NCBI GenBank assembly: GCA_047605265.1
Contig: JASGFY010000096.1
Coordinates: 1-9,110 of the forward strand
Reading direction: 5' to 3'
DNA: 9,110 bases
Origin: Solimonas sp047605265
GTDB lineage: Bacteria > Pseudomonadota > Gammaproteobacteria > Nevskiales > Nevskiaceae
The translations under genes were made by a program, and so were the position numbers. The first letter of the stretch is position 1. Every line of letters begins with the position of its first letter. The notes under the pieces were generated by a model. The model was given only the letters and a program-made list of their open reading frames with translations, was not told the origin of the DNA and made no database searches. Below, piece after piece: positions 1 through 4,154 of the stretch.

Positions 1-91
1 CGGCGGCGCGCAGCCGCGCCGGCTCGCGCACCAGCGCCTCGGGCGTGATCGCATAGAGGCCGCGCAGCGCGCGGCGGGCGTCGGATCTCAT
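1..91 (-). CDS. thiE: Thiamine-phosphate synthase, N-terminal fragment (cut by window edge)
   Basis: Only the first 30 codons are inside the window; the gene runs off the left edge. The visible N-terminus contains LRGLYAITPE, the typical opening beta strand of ThiE, a TIM-barrel enzyme that joins HMP pyrophosphate to the thiazole phosphate to give thiamine monophosphate in the cytoplasm. The ATG at 91-89 overlaps the stop codon of the upstream gene thiD in an ATGA arrangement, which suggests translational coupling. ThiD makes HMP pyrophosphate, the direct substrate of ThiE, so the neighbour supports the call. The catalytic and phosphate-binding segments lie outside the window and could not be checked. 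Confidence 0.8.
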   Translation of the reverse strand, partial: MRSDARRALRGLYAITPEALVREPARLRAA

Positions 92-873
92 CGGGCGCTC
101 CGGTTCGGAATGAGGCGGCCCCCGCCGGCGCGGTAGGCGCCGGCCAGCGCGCCGTGCGTATAGCGCTGGCCGGCCTCGATCGCCGCCGCCCAGCCGTCGC
201 CGGCGGCGAGGCGCCCGGCGATCGCCGACGCGAGCGTACAGCCGGCGCCGTGGAAGCGCGCGGCGAGGCGCGGCCAGCGGAATTCGCGGATCCAGCCGTC
301 CGCGTCGAGCCAGACGTTGCGGACGTCGTCGCCGGTCTCGTCGCCGCCGGTGACGAGCACATGCCGGCCGCTGCGTTCGCGCAACGCCCGCGCGGCGGCG
401 ACGTCGTCGTCGAGCCCACTGAGGCGACGCGCCTCGGCGGCGTTCGGCGTCAGCAGGTCGACGTGCGGCAGCAAGCCGTCGAGCAGCGCGGCGCTCGTCG
501 CGGCCGCGCTGAGGTTCGCGCCGCCGCCGGCGCGCAGCACCGGATCGCAGACCACCGGAGCGCCGGCGCGGCGGATGGTATCGACGATCGGCGGAATCTG
601 CGCGGCGTCGCCGAGCAGGCCGATCTTGATCGCGGCGATGGCGCCGTCGGCCAGCAGCAGATCGATCTGTTCGGCGAGCTGCGCCGGCGCGACCGGCAAG
701 ACGCGGCGCACGTCGCGGCTGTCCTGCGCGGTCAGCGCGGTGATCACCGTCAGTGCGTGCGCCCCCTGCGCGGCGATCGCCTCGAGATCGGCGTGGATGC
801 CGGCGCCGCCGCTCGGATCGTGACCGGAGAGGCAGAGGACGCGCGGGCGTCGATCGACAAATTCAGTGAACAT
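88..873 (-). CDS. thiD: Hydroxymethylpyrimidine/phosphomethylpyrimidine kinase
   Basis: This 261-residue cytoplasmic kinase phosphorylates HMP to HMP-P and then to HMP-PP for thiamine synthesis. Ribokinase-fold landmarks are in order: SGHDPSGGAGI at residues 16-26 (substrate side), DPVLRAGGGA at 110-119, LLTPNAAEA at 140-148, VTGG at 174-177, and HGAGCTLASAIA at 208-219, the anion-hole/catalytic segment. This last motif is usually GTGCT or GSGCT, so the Ala before the Gly-Cys is a mild variant. The length fits the family (about 260-270). The reading frame stays open upstream to 1071, but those extra residues look non-coding and the family N-terminus fits MFTEF at 873; no strong Shine-Dalgarno sequence precedes it. 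thiE follows with a 4-base overlap. I saw no TPP-riboswitch core in the leader. Confidence 0.93.
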   Translation of the reverse strand: MFTEFVDRRPRVLCLSGHDPSGGAGIHADLEAIAAQGAHALTVITALTAQDSRDVRRVLPVAPAQLAEQIDLLLADGAIAAIKIGLLGDAAQIPPIVDTIRRAGAPVVCDPVLRAGGGANLSAAATSAALLDGLLPHVDLLTPNAAEARRLSGLDDDVAAARALRERSGRHVLVTGGDETGDDVRNVWLDADGWIREFRWPRLAARFHGAGCTLASAIAGRLAAGDGWAAAIEAGQRYTHGALAGAYRAGGGRLIPNRSAR

Positions 874-955
874 CCGGGAAGCTGCTCTGGTGTTGGCACG
901 CCGATGGTGAAAGGGGCTTGACAAGCGGGCCGGAATCCACGCTGCGCTGCGATAT

Positions 956-964
956 TTATGCACA
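956..964 (+). promoter_or_regulatory. DnaA-box-like 9-mer TTATGCACA
   Basis: TTATGCACA fits the classical degenerate E. coli DnaA box TTATNCACA at every position. It lies in the leader between the candidate thiD promoter and the thiD start. A single 9-mer can occur by chance; the interest comes from the further boxes at 1132-1166 and the AT-rich island in between. Confidence 0.4.
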
Positions 965-1131
965 GCCTCGGGGCACGGCCGGCGCAGGCCGCATGGTAGC
1001 GACTTTCTTCTGCAAGAATGCCGTAAAAAATCATTATGTATATGTTTTGAAAATGAAAATTTCATGATCACAAACTCGCCCCGGAGTAAAAAGCGCCACA
1101 GTTACCGCGACTTAAGGTCATGGCAAAACCA

Positions 1132-1166
1132 TTGTCCACAAAGATATCCACAAACGCTGTGGGCAA
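1132..1166. promoter_or_regulatory. Cluster of three DnaA-box-like sites
   Basis: TTGTCCACA (1132-1140) and ATATCCACA (1144-1152) each differ from TTATCCACA at one position and lie in the same orientation, 12 bp apart. They share the perfect direct repeat TCCACAAA. A third, weaker site in the opposite orientation is TGTGGGCAA (1158-1166; two mismatches to TGTGGATAA). Close, ordered spacing is more than expected by chance for such motifs, but no binding can be shown from sequence alone. An unrelated regulator recognising the TCCACAAA repeat is an alternative. Confidence 0.4.
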
Positions 1167-1245
1167 ATGCCGGCTTTCCAGGCGAGGTCATGGGTTTAGC
1201 GGCTTTTTTTAAAGTGCAGGGTGATGCCGCACCGACGGAGGCCGG

Positions 1246-2163
1246 ATGAAACGGAGCGCCGCGCAGACACGGCTGGCCGCCGCTTTGTGGCTCAGTTTTC
1301 CGCAAGTTGTACTGGCCGCCCCGCCGCTCGCGGAACCGCCGGTGCTGATCCGGGATGCCGCGCTCGGCGAGATTTCCGGCTGCGCCGCGTCGCGCGCCGT
1401 CCCCGGCCGGCTGTGGGTCCACAACGACAGCGGCAATCCGCCGTTCATCTATGCGCTCGACACGCAGGGGCACGTGCAGGCGCGCGTGCGCCTCGACGGC
1501 GTCGTCAACCTCGACTGGGAGGATATCGCCGGCTTCCTTTGGCGCGGCCGGCCGTACCTGGCCCTGGCCGACACCGGCGACAACTTCGCGATTCGCGACA
1601 GCGTCGCGGTCTTGCTGCTGCCCGAACCGGACGGCAGCGCGGCAACGGTGCGGCCGGAACGCACGATCGAGGTGCGCTATCCGGACGGTCCGCGCGATCT
1701 CGAGTCGATCGCGGTCGATGCCGCCGCCGGACAGATCCTGCTGCTCGAAAAGCGCCGGCCGCCGGCGACGCTGTATGCGGTCGCGCTCGACGGCCCGACG
1801 CGGCAGACCGCGCGGCCGATCGCCACGCTCGCCGACTGGTGGCCGGAGCCGCCGACGCCCAGCGAGACGATCGGCGACCGGCGCTACCGAGCCGCGGCGA
1901 CGGCGATCGACCTGTCGCCCGACGGACGCCGTCTCGCCGTGCTCAGCAACACGCATTGGGCGGTGTTCACGCGCGCCGACGGCGAAAGCTGGCAGACCGT
2001 GCTCGCCCGCCGGCCGTCGTCGGTCGGCCGCCTGCCGCGCCGCGCGCTGCCGGTGCACGACACGATCTTCGAAGCGCTGTGCTGGGACCCGGACGGCGAA
2101 CGTCTGTGGATCAGCGGCGAGCGCCTGCCGGCGCCGCTGCTGCCGATCGCGGTCCCGCCCTGA
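1246..2163 (+). CDS. Exported beta-propeller-like protein of unknown function
   Basis: The 305-residue product begins with a signal peptide (KR, then a hydrophobic stretch, likely cleavage near VLA-A at 23-25), so it should be periplasmic or secreted. GGAGG (1237-1241) sits just upstream of the ATG and supports this start. The body shows repeated propeller-like segments: GCAASR then LWVHNDSG (46-63), IYALD (68-72), NLDWEDIA (88-95), LALADTGDN (105-113), LESIAVD (152-158), TAIDLSPDGRRLAVLSN (219-235) and EALCWDPDGERLWISGE (276-292). The conserved acidic motifs DWEDIA and DTGDN could bind a metal, as in SMP-30- or esterase-like propellers, but this is inference and no catalytic residue can be named. 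It converges on mtgA, with 18 bp between the stop codons and no clear terminator. Confidence 0.8.
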   Translation: MKRSAAQTRLAAALWLSFPQVVLAAPPLAEPPVLIRDAALGEISGCAASRAVPGRLWVHNDSGNPPFIYALDTQGHVQARVRLDGVVNLDWEDIAGFLWRGRPYLALADTGDNFAIRDSVAVLLLPEPDGSAATVRPERTIEVRYPDGPRDLESIAVDAAAGQILLLEKRRPPATLYAVALDGPTRQTARPIATLADWWPEPPTPSETIGDRRYRAAATAIDLSPDGRRLAVLSNTHWAVFTRADGESWQTVLARRPSSVGRLPRRALPVHDTIFEALCWDPDGERLWISGERLPAPLLPIAVPP

Positions 2164-2181
2164 ATCCAGCTCAGCGCCGGC

Positions 2182-3051
2182 TCAGGGCGTCGTCGCGGCG
2201 TCCGGTTCCGCGGCGGGCGGGATTCCGGCCGAGGTCGCCGGCGCAGGCGGTTCCGGCAGCGTCGGCTGCGGCTCGTCGTCGGGCCGCGGGGCCATCGCCG
2301 GCGCCGCGCGGTCGCGGCCTTCGTCCTCGTCCTTGATCTGCTGCCGCAGCTCGTCGGGCATCTGCGGTTCGGGTTCGCTGCCGGCAGCGCGGCCGCTGTA
2401 TCCCATCTGGCCGACGATCCAGGCGACGCGGCGCTGCACGTAGCCGCCCGGCCGCGTGACGCTCCAGTGACGCGGACTCGGCAGCACGGCGGCGAGGCGC
2501 GCCGCCTCGGTCGCCGTCAGCCCGGCGGCCGGCTTGTGGAAGTAGGCCTGCGAGGCGGCTTCGACGCCGTAGACGCCGGGGCCGAACTCGGCGACGTTGA
2601 GATAAACCTCAAGGATGCGCCGCTTCGGCCACAGCGCTTCGATCAGTACCGTGTAGCCGGCTTCGACGCCCTTGCGGAAATAGCCGCCGCCCGGCCACAG
2701 GAACAGGTTCTTCGCCGTCTGCTGGCTGATCGTCGAGGCGCCGCGCACACGCTTCGAATGCCGGTTGTGCTCGCGCGCCTGCTCGATCGCGTCGAGATCG
2801 AAACCTTGGTGCATCCAGAACTTCTGATCCTCGGCGGCGACCACGGCGCGCCGCGCGTTGTCGCTGATCCGGCTGGCCGGCACCCAGCGGTACTGCACCG
2901 GCCGGGTCGGGCTTTGCAGCATGTACGCGGTCGTCGGCGGCGGAACGAAGCGCAGCAGCGCGACCGGCAGCACGGTGACGGCGAGCAGGGCCAGCAACAG
3001 CCAGCCGGTCAGGCGCAGGCCGCGACCTTGGCATCTCGTCATGGCCGGCAT
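2182..3051 (-). CDS. mtgA: Monofunctional biosynthetic peptidoglycan glycosyltransferase
   Basis: This GT51 enzyme polymerises lipid II into glycan strands at the outer face of the inner membrane. The 289-residue product has one membrane anchor (about 14-33) and all family motifs: EDQKFWMHQGFD (74-85, with the catalytic Glu74), RGASTISQQTAKN (103-115), RKGVEAGY (126-133, second Glu130), KRRILEVYLN (143-152) and GVEAASQAYF (162-171). There is no transpeptidase domain, as expected for MtgA. It is longer than the usual 230-245 residues because of a Pro/Glu/Asp/Ala-rich tail from about residue 224. An alternative start is the ATG at 3042; neither start has a good Shine-Dalgarno sequence. A GCCGGC hairpin (3044-3049 with 3059-3064) and a TACAAT (3055-3050) surround the start. 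The upstream regulator gene ends 19 bp away on the same strand. Confidence 0.93.
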   Translation of the reverse strand: MPAMTRCQGRGLRLTGWLLLALLAVTVLPVALLRFVPPPTTAYMLQSPTRPVQYRWVPASRISDNARRAVVAAEDQKFWMHQGFDLDAIEQAREHNRHSKRVRGASTISQQTAKNLFLWPGGGYFRKGVEAGYTVLIEALWPKRRILEVYLNVAEFGPGVYGVEAASQAYFHKPAAGLTATEAARLAAVLPSPRHWSVTRPGGYVQRRVAWIVGQMGYSGRAAGSEPEPQMPDELRQQIKDEDEGRDRAAPAMAPRPDDEPQPTLPEPPAPATSAGIPPAAEPDAATTP

Positions 3052-3070
3052 TGTAGCGGCCGGCGGATGC

Positions 3071-3505
3071 TCAGCGCTCGATCAGCCGCAGCACGACGCC
3101 CTCGATGGCGGCGATATCGGCCTCCGACAGGCGTCCGGCCTGCTCGGCCTCGTGCATCCGCCGGATCAGGCGCAACGTTCTCGGCTGCGCGTTGTAGATC
3201 GGCAATGCCTCGCGGATGCGGTCGGGTTCGCCGGTTCCCGCCGTCGACTCGTCAGGGCGCATCGGCCCCTGGCCGGTCAGCAGCCATTCGCCGTTGACGC
3301 CGCACCGGGTGGCGATCTGCGGAATGCGCGACAGCCGCGGCATCGCCTCGCCCTCCAGCCATTTGCGGGCTCCCTTCTGCGAGATGTGGAACATCTGTGC
3401 CACGAAATTCTGCCGTCCCGCTCCCTTGTGCGGTGGACGCTGCCGGGCAGGAAGCTCGTCCAGCGCCTGATTGAAACGGGCTGCGAAGGTTTGTGCATCG
3501 GCCAT
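3071..3505 (-). CDS. CI-like/XRE-type helix-turn-helix regulator
   Basis: The product is 144 residues from the ATG at 3505. A DNA-binding domain lies at about 29-75: GRQNFVAQMFHISQKGARKW, then LEGEAMPRLSRIPQIATRCGVNGEWLLTG. The pattern of SQKGARKWLEGE followed by a second helix and EWLLTGQG is typical of phage-repressor-like regulators of the lambda-repressor fold. The C-terminal half (about 95-144) is a short helical segment, with no LexA/CI autoprotease Ser-Lys pair recognised. Alternative starts are ATG at 3514 and TTG at 3535; none has a good ribosome site, so the start was chosen by domain fit. The gene is divergent from the OrfA-like gene at 3688, and direct repeats in the gap suggest autoregulation and control of that neighbour. 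mtgA follows after 19 bp and may be co-transcribed. The regulated function is unknown. Confidence 0.8.
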   Translation of the reverse strand: MADAQTFAARFNQALDELPARQRPPHKGAGRQNFVAQMFHISQKGARKWLEGEAMPRLSRIPQIATRCGVNGEWLLTGQGPMRPDESTAGTGEPDRIREALPIYNAQPRTLRLIRRMHEAEQAGRLSEADIAAIEGVVLRLIER

Positions 3506-3550
3506 GCGCCGCATCGTCCGCGATGCGCCGGGCAATGCGGCTATGAATTT

Positions 3551-3581
3551 GGATACTTGTGGTTCTTTACGGAGGATACTT
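3551..3581. promoter_or_regulatory. Direct repeats GGATACTT, candidate operators
   Basis: GGATACTT occurs at 3551-3558 and again at 3574-3581, a centre-to-centre distance of 23 bp (about two helical turns), inside the gap between the two divergent DNA-binding protein genes. For the rightward direction TTTACG (3566-3571) and TAGACT (3589-3594), 17 bp apart, form a weak sigma70-like promoter. The second repeat would lie in its spacer, so repressor binding there would block transcription. The repeats are seen directly; the operator role is inferred. Confidence 0.45.
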
Positions 3582-3601
3582 TCAGTTCTAGACTCGACGG
3601 C

Positions 3602-3685
3602 ATGAGCCCGCTTCAGCCATCCGTCGATGCTGCGCCCACCCGGGCGACGCGGAGGCGGCCGGCCGTCGGCAAGCCGCGCCGCTGA
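3602..3685 (+). CDS. Possible 27-residue leader peptide
   Basis: A short frame encodes MSPLQPSVDAAPTRATRRRP and seven further residues ending in KPRR, and stops two bases before the ATG of the OrfA-like gene at 3688. That gene has no clear Shine-Dalgarno sequence, so termination of this short frame could feed ribosomes into it. The weak -10 box at 3589-3594 would place the transcript start at about 3601, which would make this frame leaderless. Nothing else proves translation. It could be plain 5' leader, or the lost N-terminus of the next gene in another frame. Confidence 0.25.
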   Translation: MSPLQPSVDAAPTRATRRRPAVGKPRR

Positions 3686-3687
3686 CG

Positions 3688-3978
3688 ATGGACGAGCGGC
3701 GTACTCCCTCGCGGGTCGGCCGCAAGTCCGAGTTCTCGCCCGACGAGATCACCGGCATCCTCAAGATGATGGGCGAGGGCCGCTACGCATCCGTGGCGGC
3801 GTTGTGCGAGTTCCACGGCATCTCGCGGCAGACCTACTACAACTGGCACGCCAAGTACGGCGACAAGGCCGTGCTGTCCCTGCGCGTCGATCGGCTCGAA
3901 GCGGAAGTCCGGCGGCTCAGGGAGCTGGTGCATGCCATGAGCGGCAAGGCCGCTCCGGGGGGCGGCGTCCACCCGTAA
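3688..3978 (+). CDS. Orphan IS3-family OrfA-like helix-turn-helix protein
   Basis: The 96-residue product resembles the OrfA half of IS3-family (IS407-group) transposases, which binds the element ends. The segment FSPDEITGILKMMGEGRYAS leads into the helix-turn-helix (about 33-57: VAALCEFHGISRQTYYNWHAKYG). A leucine zipper follows with Leu63, Leu70, Leu77 and Met84 in exact heptads, as expected for OrfA dimerisation. The usual continuation, an OrfB with a DDE integrase core reached by a -1 frameshift, is absent: 177 bp after the stop the next coding sequence is the end of the oppositely oriented receptor gene. No terminal inverted repeats of an IS3 element were found. It may be a remnant, or a protein domesticated as a DNA-binding partner of the divergent regulator at 3071-3505. 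The stop codon coincides with the border of a palindromic repeat. Confidence 0.7.
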   Translation: MDERRTPSRVGRKSEFSPDEITGILKMMGEGRYASVAALCEFHGISRQTYYNWHAKYGDKAVLSLRVDRLEAEVRRLRELVHAMSGKAAPGGGVHP

Positions 3979-4055
3979 GAGCGCATATCAAAATGGATTC
4001 CCTCTCCCCCATTGCTACGCGATGAGGGAGAGGGAGTCATTTTGTTACACGCTCT
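3978..4055. repeat. 78-bp near-perfect palindrome, MITE/REP-like
   Basis: The two halves pair almost end to end. AGAGCG (3978-3983) pairs with CGCTCT (4050-4055); CAAAATG (3989-3995) with CATTTTG (4038-4044); TCCCTCTCCC (3999-4008) with GGGAGAGGGA (4027-4036); and CATTGC (4010-4015) with GCGATG (4019-4024), leaving a 3-base loop. Two short unpaired patches separate the blocks. There is no U-tract after it, so it is not a standard terminator. Its size, terminal inverted repeats and lack of coding capacity fit a non-autonomous palindromic repeat. Copy number in the genome cannot be seen here. The last base of the OrfA-like stop codon is the first base of the element. Confidence 0.7.
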
Positions 4056-4102
4056 AAAGGAAATCCTGCACAGGTCAATCCAGTGCGCAGTCCGATCCCC
4101 CC

Positions 4103-4130
4103 AAAAAAGAACCCCCGCGCGGGGCGGGGG
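4103..4130 (-). terminator. Intrinsic terminator of the receptor gene
   Basis: Read on the minus strand, a GC stem CCCCCGC / GCGGGGG with a 5-base loop (4130-4112) is followed by TTCTTTTTT (4111-4103). It lies 24 bp beyond the stop codon of the TonB-dependent receptor gene and is a standard rho-independent terminator for it. Confidence 0.85.
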
Positions 4131-4154
4131 CATGAAAGACCAGGACCGCTGCGC

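Larger units (their letters stand above)
874..1245. other. Divergent intergenic region between thiD and the propeller gene
   Basis: No credible gene is visible in these 372 bp; the short open frames here have no family-like features. An AT-rich island lies at about 1023-1070, in strong contrast to the GC-rich surroundings, and contains a 13-bp palindrome ATGAAAATTTCAT at 1053-1065. On the minus strand CATAAT (1038-1033) is a possible -10 box for thiD, with TTTTCA 15 bp upstream as a weak -35; this is tentative. A T7 run lies at 1204-1210 without a clear GC stem before it. DnaA-box-like 9-mers flank the island and are listed separately. Confidence 0.6.

Noticed and set aside
874..1026. TPP riboswitch in the thiD leader
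   Set aside because: The conserved CUGAGA core and the ACCUGAU/GGAUAAUGCCAGCG-type elements were not found on the minus strand.
874..1071. Upstream extension of the thiD frame by 66 residues
   Set aside because: The extension covers the AT-rich island and lacks family-like sequence; ThiD aligns from MFTEF at 873.
956..1166. Bona fide chromosomal origin (oriC)
   Set aside because: Only about four boxes, no dnaA/dnaN/gidA/par genes nearby; reported only as a DnaA-site-like cluster.
1064..1249. 61-residue plus-strand open frame
   Set aside because: It overlaps the DnaA-box-like region, has no ribosome site or recognisable domain, and is most likely chance.
3978..4055. Palindrome as intrinsic terminator of the OrfA-like gene
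   Set aside because: No T-run follows the stem and the paired length is far beyond a normal terminator hairpin.
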